A stretch of 64,000 bases of DNA from the NCBI RefSeq assembly GCF_029626025.1, contig NZ_JARUBF010000001.1, forward strand, positions 4,551,001 through 4,615,000, in the 5' to 3' direction. Below, in pieces: positions 25,641 to 34,990 of this stretch. The notes beneath the pieces were generated by a model, which did no database searches, was not told the origin of the DNA, and was given only the letters and a program-made list of their open reading frames with translations. Made by a program: the position numbers and the translations under genes. Within the stretch, counting starts at the first letter, position 1; every line of letters begins with the position of its first letter. The stretch comes from Solwaraspora sp. WMMD406. GTDB lineage: Bacteria; Actinomycetota; Actinomycetes; Mycobacteriales; Micromonosporaceae.

Positions 25641-28225
25641 CCGGCCGACCCTCGGCGTCGTCACCCGGACTGCCCGGACTGGACAGTGCCTGGTCACGGT
25701 GGGTCACCGCGGTGGACAGCCAGGGCGTACGGCGTACCTGGCACGTTCTGGACACCGCCGCCACGACGAACCCGGCGGACCCGGTCCGAACCATCGGGAC
25801 GCTGTTGTGTGTCCACGGCAACCCCACCTGGTCGTACCTGTGGCGGCACCTACTGGCCCGGTTCGACCGGCCGGACGCACCGCCATGGCGGGTGGTCGCC
25901 GTCGACCATCTCGACATGGGCTACTCCGAGCGCACCGGCACGGTACGCGGGCTGGCGCAGCGGATCGACGACCTCACCACGGTCACCGACGCGCTGGGTC
26001 TGACCGGGCCCGTGGTCACCGTCGGACACGACTGGGGCGGATCCATCTCGTTGGGCTGGGCACTGCGTCACCGCGACCAGCTGCGCGGCGTGGTGCTGAC
26101 CAACACGGCCGTGCACCAGCCAGCTGGATCGCCGGCCCCCGCCCTGATCCGGCTGGCCGGACTTCCCGGTGTGCTACCCGCTGTGACCGTGTGGACACCG
26201 ACCTTCCTGCGGGCCGCCCTCGCGTCGGCGTACCCGCGGCTGCCAGCCCCGGTCCGGGAGGGCTACCTCGCTCCCTACCCGACGGCGCGGCGCAGAACGG
26301 CGATCGGCGGTTTCGTCGCCGATATCCCGTTGCGACGCGACCATCCGAGCTGGCCGGCGCTGTCCGAGATCGCAAGGGACCTGCACATGTTGGCGCCCAC
26401 ACCGGCGCTGCTGCTGTGGGGACCACGCGACCCGGTCTTCGGTGACGCGCACCTGCGGGATCTGCGTACCCGGCTGCCACACGCGCGCCTGCACCGGTTC
26501 GAAGACGCGGGTCACCTGCTTCCCGAGGACGCCGACGTCGCTGGAGCGATCTCCCAGTGGCTGGCCGATCTGGACCACCCGCCCACCGCCCCGCCGGCAC
26601 CACCGGAACCGGCCGCACCCTGGCGTCCCTTGTGGACCGCACTGGCCGAACGGGCCGAACGGGCCGACGACCGCGCGGTCGCGCTGGTCGAACTTGCCCA
26701 CCGGGGCCGACGGGTCAGCTGGTCACTGCTGTGGCGGCGAATCCGGCAGATCGCCGCCGGCCTGTCCGCCTCCGGGGTGCGTCCCGGCGATCGGGTGGCG
26801 CTGCTCGTTCCACCCGGCGCCGACCTCACCGCCGCCGTCTACGCGTGTCTGCGCGTCGGCGCGGTGATCGTGGTGGCCGACCCGGGGCTGGGCCTGGCCG
26901 GGATGAGCCGCGCACTGCGCAGCGCCGACCCGGCGTACCTGGTCGCCGTCGGACGCGGGCTCGCCCTCGCCACGGCCATGCGGTGGCCGGGACGGCGGAT
27001 CGGGGCCGGCGTGGGGGCCGCCGCGATGGGCGCGCTCACCCTCGGCGGGCTCGCCCGTCTCGGTGCCGGCACGGCGCGACTACCGGCAGCGCCCGGCCCG
27101 GACGACGAGGCGGCGGTCCTGTTCACCTCCGGCTCCACCGGGCCGGCCAAGGGCGTCGTCTACACCCACCGCCAACTCGCCGCGATGCGGGACGCCCTGG
27201 TCCAGCTCGGGGTCACCGCCGATACCGGGATCGTCGCGGCGTTCGCGCCGTTCGCCCTGTTCGGGCCGGCGCTCGGAGCGCCGTCGGCGATCCCCGACAT
27301 GAACCTGGCCGCACCCCGGACGTTGACCGCCGCCGCGCTGGCCGACGCGGCGGCCGCGATAGACGCTACGACGGTCTTCGCCTCGCCCGCCGCGCTGCGC
27401 AACATGGTCGACACCAGCGAAGCGGTGGACGATCGACAGCGCACCGCGTTGGAGCAGGTGACGTTGCTGCTCAGCGCCGGTGCGCCAGTGCCCGCCGCGC
27501 TGCTCACCCAGACCCGGACGGTGATGCCCAAGGCACAGCCGCACACCCCGTACGGGATGACGGAAGTCCTTCCGGTCACCGACATCACCCTCGACGAGAT
27601 CCTCGACGCCGGGCCGGGTGACGGAGTCTGCGTCGGCCGACCGTTGCCCGGTGTCGAGGTGGCGATCGCCGCCCTGGACCCGACCGGCACACCCGCCGAC
27701 CGACCCGGCCACGAGCCGGGCGTGACCGGCGAGATCATGGTCCGGGCCAGGCACGCCAAGCATCGTTACGACGCGCTCTGGCTCACCGAACGGCACAGCT
27801 CCCGCAACCCGGGCTGGCACCGTACCGGCGACGTCGGCCAGTTGGATCCCACCGGCCGGCTGTGGGTACAGGGCCGGCTGGCCCACATCATGGTCACGTC
27901 CGACGGTGTACTCAGCCCGGTCGGCATCGAACAGCGGATCGAGACGGTGCCGCAGGTGGCCCGGGCCGCCGTGGTAAGTGTCGGACCGCCCGGCGCCGCG
28001 CGGGTCGTGGTCGTCGCCGAGACCCGGCCCGGGGTACGCCGTCCCCGGCTGGCGAGCCGGGAACTCACCGAGGCCGTCCGCGCGGTCGCCGACCCGCCGA
28101 TCGCGGCGGTGCTGGTGGTCCCCGCCCTGCCCACGGACATCCGGCACAACTCGAAGATCGACCGTACCCGGCTGCGTCGCTGGGCGCAGCGGGTGCTCGC
28201 CGGCGGAAGGTTCAGCGGCCTGTGA
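25637..28225 (+). CDS. OleBC fusion: beta-lactone decarboxylase plus beta-lactone synthetase
   Basis: 862-residue two-domain enzyme. The N-terminal half (about 1-312) is an alpha/beta hydrolase related to haloalkane dehalogenases: HGNPTWSY at 60-67, nucleophile D132 in GHDWGG, and H293 in DAGHLLPED. In OleB this site decarboxylates a cis-beta-lactone to the olefin. A Pro-rich linker (about 313-328) leads to an AMP-ligase-fold OleC domain with the P-loop LFTSGSTGPAKGVVYT at 495-510 and 'PYGMTEVLPVTDI'; OleC makes the beta-lactone from a beta-hydroxy acid with ATP. Separate in Gram-negatives, the two are fused in Gram-positive ole clusters such as Micrococcus. GTGA junctions couple it to oleA and oleD. 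Confidence 0.92.
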   Translation: MTGRPSASSPGLPGLDSAWSRWVTAVDSQGVRRTWHVLDTAATTNPADPVRTIGTLLCVHGNPTWSYLWRHLLARFDRPDAPPWRVVAVDHLDMGYSERTGTVRGLAQRIDDLTTVTDALGLTGPVVTVGHDWGGSISLGWALRHRDQLRGVVLTNTAVHQPAGSPAPALIRLAGLPGVLPAVTVWTPTFLRAALASAYPRLPAPVREGYLAPYPTARRRTAIGGFVADIPLRRDHPSWPALSEIARDLHMLAPTPALLLWGPRDPVFGDAHLRDLRTRLPHARLHRFEDAGHLLPEDADVAGAISQWLADLDHPPTAPPAPPEPAAPWRPLWTALAERAERADDRAVALVELAHRGRRVSWSLLWRRIRQIAAGLSASGVRPGDRVALLVPPGADLTAAVYACLRVGAVIVVADPGLGLAGMSRALRSADPAYLVAVGRGLALATAMRWPGRRIGAGVGAAAMGALTLGGLARLGAGTARLPAAPGPDDEAAVLFTSGSTGPAKGVVYTHRQLAAMRDALVQLGVTADTGIVAAFAPFALFGPALGAPSAIPDMNLAAPRTLTAAALADAAAAIDATTVFASPAALRNMVDTSEAVDDRQRTALEQVTLLLSAGAPVPAALLTQTRTVMPKAQPHTPYGMTEVLPVTDITLDEILDAGPGDGVCVGRPLPGVEVAIAALDPTGTPADRPGHEPGVTGEIMVRARHAKHRYDALWLTERHSSRNPGWHRTGDVGQLDPTGRLWVQGRLAHIMVTSDGVLSPVGIEQRIETVPQVARAAVVSVGPPGAARVVVVAETRPGVRRPRLASRELTEAVRAVADPPIAAVLVVPALPTDIRHNSKIDRTRLRRWAQRVLAGGRFSGL

Positions 28226-29217
28226 AGATCCTGGTCACCGGTGCCAGCGGCATGCTCGGCGGTGCCGTCGCCACCGCCCTGCGAGCACGTGGCGACGCCG
28301 TACGCGTCCTGCAGCGTCGACCCAGCGGCCTGACCGAGGTCGACGAACGACGCGGCGACATCACCGATCCGGCGGCCGTCCGCGCCGCCGTCGACGGGGT
28401 CGACGCCGTGATCCACCTGGCCGCGAAGGTGTCGATGGTCGGCCCGTGGCACCAGTTCGAGCGGACCAACATCGGCGGTACGGCCACCATGCTGGACGCC
28501 GCCCGGGCGGCCGGCGTGACGCGGTTCGTCCACGTCTCCTCGCCGTCGGTCGCCCATCACGGTGTCGGTCTGGTCGGTGTCGGTGCCGACGAGGCCGACC
28601 CGCAGCGGGCCCGGGGCCACTACGCCCGCAGCAAGGCGTTGGCCGAGTTGCGGGCGTTGGCCGCCGACGCGCCCGACTTCGCCGTGGTGGCGGTCCGCCC
28701 GCACCTGGTCTGGGGACCCGGCGACACCCAGTTGGTGGGCCGGATCGTCGAGCGGGCCAGAGCCGGCCGGCTGGCCCTGGTCGGCCAGGGCACCGCACTG
28801 ATCGACACCACGTACGTGAGCAACGCCGCCGACGCGCTCGTCGCCGCGCTGGACCGCGCACCCGAGGCGGACGTACACGGGCAGGTCTTCGTGGTGACCA
28901 ACGGTGAACCCCGGACCGTACGGGAACTCGTCGACCGGATCTGCGTCGCCGCCGGCGCCGCGCCGCCGAAGCGCCGAGTGCCGGTTGCCGTGGCCAAGAC
29001 GGGCGGTGCCGTGGTGGAGCGGCTCTGGTCGGCGCTTCGGCGCGCCGACGAGCCACCCATGACCCGGTTCCTGGCCGAGCAGTTGTCCACCGCGCACTGG
29101 TTCGATCAACGCCGGACCCGGCAGGCGCTGGGCTGGTCGCCGCAGGTCACCCTCGACGAGGGCTTCACCCGGCTGGCGATGGCGTACCGGCGCGGCGTCG
29201 ACGCACCCTCCCGGTGA
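28222..29217 (+). CDS. oleD: OleD, NADPH-dependent 2-alkyl-3-ketoacid reductase
   Basis: Extended SDR of 331 residues that reduces the OleA product to the 2-alkyl-3-hydroxy acid used by OleC. It opens KILVTGASGMLGG, has D-rich NAD(P) contacts, Ser in HVSSPSVAH and the catalytic YARSK (Y134, K138). The C-terminal half carries 'DTTYVSNAADALVAALD' and 'LGWSPQVTLDEGF', typical of 3-beta-hydroxysteroid dehydrogenase-like SDRs to which OleD belongs. The GTG overlaps the OleBC stop (GTGA). With it the cluster contains all four catalytic activities in three genes, in the order A-BC-D. It is the last gene; 46 bp separate it from the convergent MuiA-like gene. Confidence 0.9.
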   Translation: MKILVTGASGMLGGAVATALRARGDAVRVLQRRPSGLTEVDERRGDITDPAAVRAAVDGVDAVIHLAAKVSMVGPWHQFERTNIGGTATMLDAARAAGVTRFVHVSSPSVAHHGVGLVGVGADEADPQRARGHYARSKALAELRALAADAPDFAVVAVRPHLVWGPGDTQLVGRIVERARAGRLALVGQGTALIDTTYVSNAADALVAALDRAPEADVHGQVFVVTNGEPRTVRELVDRICVAAGAAPPKRRVPVAVAKTGGAVVERLWSALRRADEPPMTRFLAEQLSTAHWFDQRRTRQALGWSPQVTLDEGFTRLAMAYRRGVDAPSR

Positions 29218-29263
29218 GACGCTCCCGGCGGGTGTCGCTCGTGGGCGGCACGGCATGCCCTGA

Positions 29264-30850
29264 CTACTCCCGCCAACCGGTCAGCTCGATCCCCTTGGCC
29301 AGTTCGACCCGGAAACCCAGCGCGACCTCACCACTCTCGCCCGGCGCGAGCGACAGCCGCCAGGTCAGCTCACCCAGCTCCGTACGCTCGACCGGCGGCG
29401 GCACGACGGTCGTCTCCCGCACCACCACCGACTCGTCACGCGACACCGGGAGCTGATCACGCACCTCGACGATCGCCGGGCGGGGCGTGTGGTTGGCGAC
29501 GGTGACGCGGTACTCCACCTCCCGCCGCCGGGTCGACCCGAGCGTGGCCTTGGACTCGACGCGCCGGTGCAGTTTGCGCTCCACCCGCAGCCGGTCGTCG
29601 ACGCCCAGCGCCAGTTCGGTCTCCTCACCCGGCGCCCACATCGGCAGCGTGGTCGACGCGACGAAGTCGGCGTCGTGGAACACCGCGGCCGGACCGGGGA
29701 GCAACGTGTGCTCCGACGTGTTGCCGACCGTTGCCCGCAGGTGCGCCTCGGCGGCGCGGACCGGTGCGGTGACGTGGTCCAGCCGGACCGGCAGTTCCAG
29801 CACCGCGATGGTGGCCCGGTGCGCGCTACCGTCGGCCGGCACCGCCACCGGGCGGGCCGGGCGGTAGGTGGCGGCGCTGACCCCCTGCTCGACGTCGGCG
29901 ACGCTTTCCCGTAGCCGGGGCGGGGCCGCCGCCGAACGAGCCGGGCCGCCGGCTGCCATAGCGCCGGGGGCCGGCATCTTGGCCATCATGTCCGCCGACA
30001 TCGTGCGCGAGGGCGCCGGCCGGAGCCGATCGAGATACCAGGGCGACAATTCGGGTACGCCGGTCGTCGCCGCTGGCCGGGCGGTGGACAGGCGAAGGTC
30101 GCACTCCGGCCAGTCCTCCCCGGTGGTCTGGCTGACCATCCCGAACCAGGTGACGGTCATCGTGGCGTCGACCAGTCGCAGGTCGTAGGAGGGTTGCCAG
30201 CTCGCCCCCTGCACCAGGTAGGTCAGCTCCAGCTCGACCTCGGCCTCGGCCTCGGCCTCGTCGATCTCCACCGCCACGGTTACCTCGACGGCCAGCCGAT
30301 CCGGCTCCCGCTTGCCGTGCGCGGCGTCGAGGTCGCGTCCGACCACGGCCAACTCCTCCGCCAGCTCGGTCCGCCGACGGGTCAGCCCGCGCCGGCGGGC
30401 ACGCGAGTCGGCGAGCTGAGCGGCCACCGAGTCGGTGAAGGCGGCCACGTCGCTCAGCGCGGCGTCGCCAGCGGCCAACGCCCGGGCGTATGTACTGCCG
30501 GCCCGCTCGGCCAGCCGGGTGAGGAACTGTCCGCGCTGCTCCTCGATCCCGTCCGCGTCGTCGACCTCGGCCAACTCGTCGGTCAACTCACGACGACGCT
30601 GTTCCAGGCCGACGACCTGCGGGTCGCTGCTGCGGGCCTGCCGCCAGGTGGTCACGTCCACGCCGAGCACGGTGGCCGCCCCCCGACCGCCGACCCGGAC
30701 CGAGTCCCGCCGAAGGCCGAGCGGGAGTGGCGCGACGCGTACCCGATGCTGGCCGGCGGCCAGCCTGGCACCGCCTCGCCGGGTCACCCGGGCCCGGTCC
30801 GGATAGACGGTGACGCCGACGATGGGTGCGTCGATCTCTACGGTGTTCAC
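29264..30850 (-). CDS. MuiA family protein (DUF4140/DUF4139)
   Basis: 528-residue protein of the mucoidy-inhibitor A family: an N-terminal DUF4140 beta domain ('ITVYPDRARVTR'-like, here VGVTVYPDRARVTRRG), a coiled coil at about 95-185 (alternating Glu/Arg/Leu), and a C-terminal DUF4139 beta domain with 'YLVQGASWQPSYDLRL' (in part) and 'VEVRDQLPVSRDESV'. A Met/Gly/Ala-rich loop (about 285-315) interrupts DUF4139. No signal peptide is seen, so it is probably cytoplasmic. Biochemical function is unknown; a mucoidy phenotype is reported only for a distant E. coli relative. The GTG at 30850 is chosen as start because a TATCCT -10 box lies 7 nt upstream, as expected for a leaderless mRNA, and there is no ribosome binding site. 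Upstream of it lies the end of the oxidoreductase gene. Confidence 0.82.
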   Translation of the reverse strand: MNTVEIDAPIVGVTVYPDRARVTRRGGARLAAGQHRVRVAPLPLGLRRDSVRVGGRGAATVLGVDVTTWRQARSSDPQVVGLEQRRRELTDELAEVDDADGIEEQRGQFLTRLAERAGSTYARALAAGDAALSDVAAFTDSVAAQLADSRARRRGLTRRRTELAEELAVVGRDLDAAHGKREPDRLAVEVTVAVEIDEAEAEAEVELELTYLVQGASWQPSYDLRLVDATMTVTWFGMVSQTTGEDWPECDLRLSTARPAATTGVPELSPWYLDRLRPAPSRTMSADMMAKMPAPGAMAAGGPARSAAAPPRLRESVADVEQGVSAATYRPARPVAVPADGSAHRATIAVLELPVRLDHVTAPVRAAEAHLRATVGNTSEHTLLPGPAAVFHDADFVASTTLPMWAPGEETELALGVDDRLRVERKLHRRVESKATLGSTRRREVEYRVTVANHTPRPAIVEVRDQLPVSRDESVVVRETTVVPPPVERTELGELTWRLSLAPGESGEVALGFRVELAKGIELTGWRE

Positions 30851-30857
30851 GGCGGCG

Positions 30858-30863
30858 AGGATA
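30858..30863 (-). promoter_or_regulatory. -10 box for a leaderless MuiA transcript
   Basis: TATCCT on the minus strand with 7 nt to the GTG start. No ribosome binding site lies between, which fits leaderless translation, common in actinobacteria. No good -35 element is seen. Confidence 0.45.
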
Positions 30864-30922
30864 GTCGAGCCGCGCTCGCGCCCCCCGTTCGACGGCAACG
30901 TGGCGGGCGGCAGCTGGCGCGC

Positions 30923-32041
30923 TCAGTGCTCGGGCGCGACGGCTGACCGCCACTCCTCGGCCGGGGTGAGCGGGACGGGTGTGGGGCGTTCGACCGTCGT
31001 CGTCAGTTCGACCCGCCGGCCATCGGCGGCCGACCGGAGCAGGGCGGTCATGACGTCGAGTACGTGCAGTGCCACCTCGCCGCTGGCCCGGGGCGGACGC
31101 GTTTCGGCCGCCCGTACCAGGTCGATCAGGCCGACCCCCCGGGCGGCGGCGACGTAGCCGGCCCGCGGTGCGAGCGTGTGCCATCCTGGATCACCGAGCG
31201 CGAGATGGCGGACCTCGCCGTCGAAGGTGTTCGGATCGGGTACGGCGAGGGTGCCCTCCTCCCCCAGCACCTCAATCGGCGCGGCCGTCGTCGCGACACC
31301 GTCGAAGCTGGTCGTGAGGGTGCTCAGGGCACCACCGGCGTGTTCCAGCACACCGGTCACATGAGTCGGCACCTCGACCGGGATCCGCTGCCCGAGGCGG
31401 GGACCCGAACCGATGATCCGGGTCTCCCGCAGCTGGCTGGCCGCCCCGATCACGGCACGGACCGGCCCGAGCAGGTGGATCAGCGCCGAGATGTAGTACG
31501 GCCCCATGTCCATCAGCGGGCCGCCGCCCGGGGCGTAGTAGAAGTCGGGGTCAGGGTGCCAGCGCTCGTGTCCCGGAGTGACCAGGACGGCCGACGCGGA
31601 CAGTGGGCGCCCGATCAGTCCATCGTCGATCGCCGCCCGGGCGGTCTGCGTACCGGTGCCCAGCACGGTGTCCGGCGCGCAACCGACGCGGACGCCGGCC
31701 GACACCGCCCGGTCGATGATCGACCGGCCCTCGGGGAAGGTGACGGTGAGCGGCTTCTCGACATAGACGTTGCGGCCGGCGTCGATCGCCGCGTCGGAGA
31801 TCTCGGCGTGCGCCGCCGGGATCGTCAGGTTGAGTACCGTCGCCACGTCGGGGTGGTGCAGCAGCCGTTCGACGCTCACCGCCGCGGTGCCGGGGATCGT
31901 GGCGGCGGCGGCGACAGCCCGGGCAGCGTCCAGGTCGGCCACCGCGACGACCCGCACCGTGGGATGGTCGACGAGCGTTTTCAGGTACGCGCGGGAGACG
32001 ACCCCGAGGCCTACGACGCCGACGCCATGCGGGTCGCCCAC
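30923..32041 (-). CDS. Gfo/Idh/MocA-family NAD(P)-dependent oxidoreductase
   Basis: 372-residue sugar or polyol dehydrogenase. The Rossmann domain starts VGVVGLGVVSRAYLKTL, with the EKPL motif (VYVEKPLTVTF) that carries the catalytic Lys. The C-terminal alpha/beta domain holds 'GGGPLMDMGPYYISALIHLLG', including the conserved DMG/YY block of the substrate site. Such enzymes oxidise inositols, glucose derivatives or amino sugars, or act in their epimerisation. The GTG at 32041 is the only start that keeps the whole nucleotide fold; it overlaps the end of the ThuA-like gene by 31 bp, so the two are co-transcribed. ThuA-MocA pairs are common in sugar catabolism operons. Substrate not predictable. 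Confidence 0.87.
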   Translation of the reverse strand: MGDPHGVGVVGLGVVSRAYLKTLVDHPTVRVVAVADLDAARAVAAAATIPGTAAVSVERLLHHPDVATVLNLTIPAAHAEISDAAIDAGRNVYVEKPLTVTFPEGRSIIDRAVSAGVRVGCAPDTVLGTGTQTARAAIDDGLIGRPLSASAVLVTPGHERWHPDPDFYYAPGGGPLMDMGPYYISALIHLLGPVRAVIGAASQLRETRIIGSGPRLGQRIPVEVPTHVTGVLEHAGGALSTLTTSFDGVATTAAPIEVLGEEGTLAVPDPNTFDGEVRHLALGDPGWHTLAPRAGYVAAARGVGLIDLVRAAETRPPRASGEVALHVLDVMTALLRSAADGRRVELTTTVERPTPVPLTPAEEWRSAVAPEH

Positions 32042-32721
32042 ACCATGCCCCTTTCGATGACGGTACGCACACCCGGGTGTTCCAGCACGTCGAGGCTGTG
32101 TCCCGGAGTGGTCACGACGATCCGACCCGCTCCCCAGTTCCGGGTCCAGATCGCCGGCGAAGTGACCGGCCGCTGCCACGGATGCCACGCCCGCGTCGGG
32201 TGGGTGGTGGTGGCCAGCACCTCGATCAGGTCGTCGTGCAGCACCCAGTACTGCTCGGTGACCAGGTCGAAGTCGGCGATCCCGGCGGTGATCGGGTGGG
32301 TCCGGCCGAGGTCGGTGATCGTGATCGAGTGCGGCAGGAAGTTGTCCGTCTCCGCGCCGCTGCGTTCGCACGGCTGGATGCCCGGGTGGGTGGCGAACTG
32401 GCCACCCACCAGGTGTAGGTAGTCGGAGCTGGCACGGAACGAGTCGACGATGCCGCCGTGCCAGCCGGTGAAACCCGTACCGGCGACGATCGCCGCGCCC
32501 AGACCCGCCACCTGCTCCCCGGTGATCCGGGACATCGTCACGCACTGCACGATCAGGTCGGTGTCGGCCAGTTCGGCGGCGTCGGCGTAGATCTCCGCCG
32601 ACTCCTCCACCCGTACCGCGTAGCCGTTGCGTTCGAGGAACGGGATGAACAAGTCTGTCGCTTCGACCGGCCGGTGCCCCTCCCACCCGCCGCGGACCAC
32701 AAGGGCTCTGCGTCGCGTCAC
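32011..32721 (-). CDS. ThuA-like domain protein
   Basis: 236-residue class I glutamine amidotransferase-fold protein of the ThuA family (trehalose utilisation, Rhizobium), often involved in sugar oxidation although its chemistry is not settled. It starts ALVVRGGWEGHRPVEATDLF, contains 'GTGFTGWHGGIVDSFRAS' with the family GWHGG and 'HPITAGIADFDLVTEQY', and ends with 'PGHSLDVLEHPGVRTVIERG'. The GTG at 32721 has GGGAGGGAG upstream; a longer form to 32799 is unsupported. It is first in a two-gene operon with the oxidoreductase, which begins inside its last 31 bp. Upstream lies only a decayed gene, so the promoter must be between 32722 and about 32830 or inside that remnant. Confidence 0.85.
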   Translation of the reverse strand: MTRRRALVVRGGWEGHRPVEATDLFIPFLERNGYAVRVEESAEIYADAAELADTDLIVQCVTMSRITGEQVAGLGAAIVAGTGFTGWHGGIVDSFRASSDYLHLVGGQFATHPGIQPCERSGAETDNFLPHSITITDLGRTHPITAGIADFDLVTEQYWVLHDDLIEVLATTTHPTRAWHPWQRPVTSPAIWTRNWGAGRIVVTTPGHSLDVLEHPGVRTVIERGMVWATRMASAS

Positions 32722-32826
32722 ACCTGCTCCCTCCCACGGGTCCGGCACCCGGGCCACCGTCGCTGCCCGGTCGACGCCCGAGCGTTCGACCATCGACAAC
32801 CGTACCCGGGCCGCCGCCCTGGGCGG

Positions 32827-33220
32827 TTATCCCCGCCAGGCTGACAAGACCTCCGAAGGACCCCACACCACATCCACTTTGGTCGAGTCGATCTGGGGCG
32901 ACAAGCCGCTGAGGGAGATGATGCAAGCCCGCAACGGCCGTACTCGAATCCGGGTACCTGGGTGGCGCCCGCCGTCAGGTCGGCGAGGTCGCGCGGGTCA
33001 AAAGGACTGCCGAGCCATTTGACGGAACCCGCGAAGTAGACGTTCCCTGCCACCGGTGCCCGGTCTGCGCCGACGATGTCGATCTCCGGATCGAACTTGC
33101 GGTTCCACCAACCTCCAACCGCCTGCACGTCCGACCAGGGCAGGCTTCCGGCGATCGCGGCGAGTTCCAGGGACTCCCGGATGAGCGGTTCAACGGCGCG
33201 GCCACGCCATCCCTTTCAGC
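32827..33220 (-). pseudogene. Remnant of a DUF234-type AAA ATPase (C-terminal part, frameshifted)
   Basis: Minus-strand translation between about 33215 and 32940 gives WRGRAVEPLIRE, then VGGWWNRKFDPEIDIVGADR and FAGSVKWLGSPFDPRDL. These are the hallmarks of the C-terminal nuclease-like DUF234 domain of prokaryotic AAA ATPases. Near 32940 the frame is lost; moving to another frame restores CIISLSGLSPQID and GPSEVLSAWRG before a stop at 32827, again like the family end. An in-frame stop just upstream and the absence of any ATPase domain show that the gene is truncated at its 5' side as well. It lies between the tRNA-Pro gene and the ThuA operon. It has no function now; it probably marks a past insertion and decay. 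Confidence 0.65.
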
Positions 33221-33374
33221 GCCGCTGGACGAGTTTGAATGCCGCTTCCGGTCGGCCTCGACGGGTCTGGTCCTGGGCGCTACAAGAATCGCTAGGCCCG
33301 TCGGCCCCCAGGCGGTCCCCAGCTACGCGCGGTCTAGATCAGCAATCCCCTACCGGAGCACGATGCGCTAGAAG
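33221..33374. other. Intergenic stretch between the pseudogene and the terminator at tRNA-Pro
   Basis: About 150 bp with no gene, no ribosome binding site and no clear repeat. It may be further remains of the inserted segment, but nothing recognisable is left. Confidence 0.35.
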
Positions 33375-33406
33375 CCGCTGACCAGGGCCTATCCCCTGGT
33401 CAGCGG
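33375..33406. terminator. Rho-independent-like hairpin next to tRNA-Pro
   Basis: A 13-bp perfect stem (CCGCTGACCAGGG and its complement) with a 6-nt loop. On the plus strand it is followed by TTTCTTT. It lies 15 bp past the 3' end of tRNA-Pro and most likely ends that transcript; the U-tract orientation would also fit a lost plus-strand gene. Confidence 0.7.
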
Positions 33407-33421
33407 TTTCTTTAGCAAGTG

Positions 33422-33495
<74 letters not shown>

Positions 33496-33589
33496 CCGCC
33501 AGCAGGCCTACGCCCCGGCAGCCGCTACAGCGTAGCGCACCGGCGATCGAGACACCGCATCGGCCCGCGCCGGCAGAGTCAGCCGAGGG

Positions 33590-34990
33590 TCAGCCGTGCG
33601 CCTTGCCCCGCCCGCCCGGGCCGACCTGCTTACGTGGCCGGACCGACACCTCGATCGGGGTGCCTTCGTACCCGAACTCCTCCCGCAGCTTGCGCTCGAC
33701 GAAGCGCTGGTAGCCGGCGTCGAGCGGGCCGGTGGTGAACAGGACGAACCGGGGTGGTGCGATGCCGGCCTGGGTGGCGAAGAGAATTCTGGGTGCCCGC
33801 CCCCCGCGTACCGGATGAGGGGTGGCCTGTGCCAGGGCGGTGATCCACTGGTTGAGCTGACCGGTCGGCACCCGGGTCTCCCAGCTGGCCAGAGCGGTGC
33901 GCAACGCGGGCGCGAGCCGCTCCACCGATCGACCGGTCTTGGCCGAGATGTTGACCCGGATCGCCCACGGGATACGCCGCAGGTCCCGTTCGATCTCCTT
34001 CTCCAGGTAGTAGCGCCGGTCCGCGTCGACCAGGTCCCACTTGTTGAAGGCGATCACCAGGGCCCGGCCCGCCTCGACGACCATCGACAGGACCCGCTGA
34101 TCCTGTTCGCTCAGCGTCTCGCTCGCGTCGAGCAGGACGACCGCGACCTCTGCGGCTTCGATCGCCCCGGCGGTACGCAGACTCGCGTAGTACTCGGTGC
34201 CGCTCGCCCGGTTGGATCGCTTGCGTAGTCCCGCCGTGTCGACGAACTGCCACGGCTCGCCGCCGATCTCCACGATGCTGTCGACCGGGTCGACGGTGGT
34301 GCCGGCGACCGCGTCAACCACCGCGCGGTCCTCGTGCGCGAGCCGATTGAGCAAGCTGGACTTGCCGACGTTCGGCCGGCCGACCAGAGCCACCCGACGG
34401 GGTCCACGCGGGCCGCCCTCGCTGATCGGGGGCGGGTCCGGCAACGCGTCGAGTACGGCGTCGAGCAGGTCGCCCGAGCCCCGTCCGTGCAGGGCGGAGA
34501 CCGGGTACGGCTGACCGAGCCCGAGCGACCACAGCGAGGTGGCCTCGACCTCGATGGCGGCGTTGTCGGCCTTGTTGGCGATCAGCAAAACCGGTTTGGC
34601 GCTGCGGCGCAGCATCTTGACGGCCGCCTCGTCGACGTCGGTCGCCCCGACCATGGCGTCGACGACGAACAGGACCACGTCGGCGGTCGCCACCGCCACT
34701 TCGGCCTGGGCCGCGATGGCCGCCGCCCGGTCCCGGGCGTCCGGCTCCCAGCCGCCCGTGTCGACGACGGTGAACTGTCGACCTGACCATTGGGCGTCGT
34801 AGGGGACCCGGTCCCGGGTGACGCCCGGGGTGTCTTCCACCACCGCCTGCCGGCGGCCGATGATCCGGTTGACCAGAGTGGACTTTCCGACGTTGGGTCG
34901 GCCCACGACGGCGACGACCGGTACCGGGGCGCTGGGCTCGGCGGTCCGGGCCACCCCGACCGGCTCGTCGGCGACACCGTCGGCGATCAT
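33590..34990 (-). CDS. der: Der (EngA) double-GTPase ribosome assembly factor
   Basis: Essential tandem GTPase for 50S subunit assembly, 466 residues. First G domain: GRPNVGKST near residue 31, [14 protein letters not shown] and NKADN. Second G domain: GRPNVGKSS near 206, [17 protein letters not shown] and NKWD. The C-terminal KH-like domain ends with the basic tail [16 protein letters not shown]. The first 25 residues are a short acidic extension common in actinobacteria. The ATG overlaps the cmk stop (ATGA), so the two are translated together. It ends the scpA-scpB-rluB-cmk-der run, 95 bp before the tRNA. Confidence 0.97.
   Translation of the reverse strand: MIADGVADEPVGVARTAEPSAPVPVVAVVGRPNVGKSTLVNRIIGRRQAVVEDTPGVTRDRVPYDAQWSGRQFTVVDTGGWEPDARDRAAAIAAQAEVAVATADVVLFVVDAMVGATDVDEAAVKMLRRSAKPVLLIANKADNAAIEVEATSLWSLGLGQPYPVSALHGRGSGDLLDAVLDALPDPPPISEGGPRGPRRVALVGRPNVGKSSLLNRLAHEDRAVVDAVAGTTVDPVDSIVEIGGEPWQFVDTAGLRKRSNRASGTEYYASLRTAGAIEAAEVAVVLLDASETLSEQDQRVLSMVVEAGRALVIAFNKWDLVDADRRYYLEKEIERDLRRIPWAIRVNISAKTGRSVERLAPALRTALASWETRVPTGQLNQWITALAQATPHPVRGGRAPRILFATQAGIAPPRFVLFTTGPLDAGYQRFVERKLREEFGYEGTPIEVSVRPRKQVGPGGRGKAHG

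Noticed and set aside
24596..28225. A single 1209-residue plus-strand protein covering the OleBC region
   Set aside because: The frame is open upstream, but the first part lies out of frame over oleA and has Arg-rich, non-protein-like composition. The true start is the GTG at 25637, overlapping the oleA stop.
32975..33205. Short minus-strand frame as a separate small gene
   Set aside because: It is an out-of-frame reading of the DUF234 ATPase remnant, with Ser/Arg-rich noise and no ribosome binding site.
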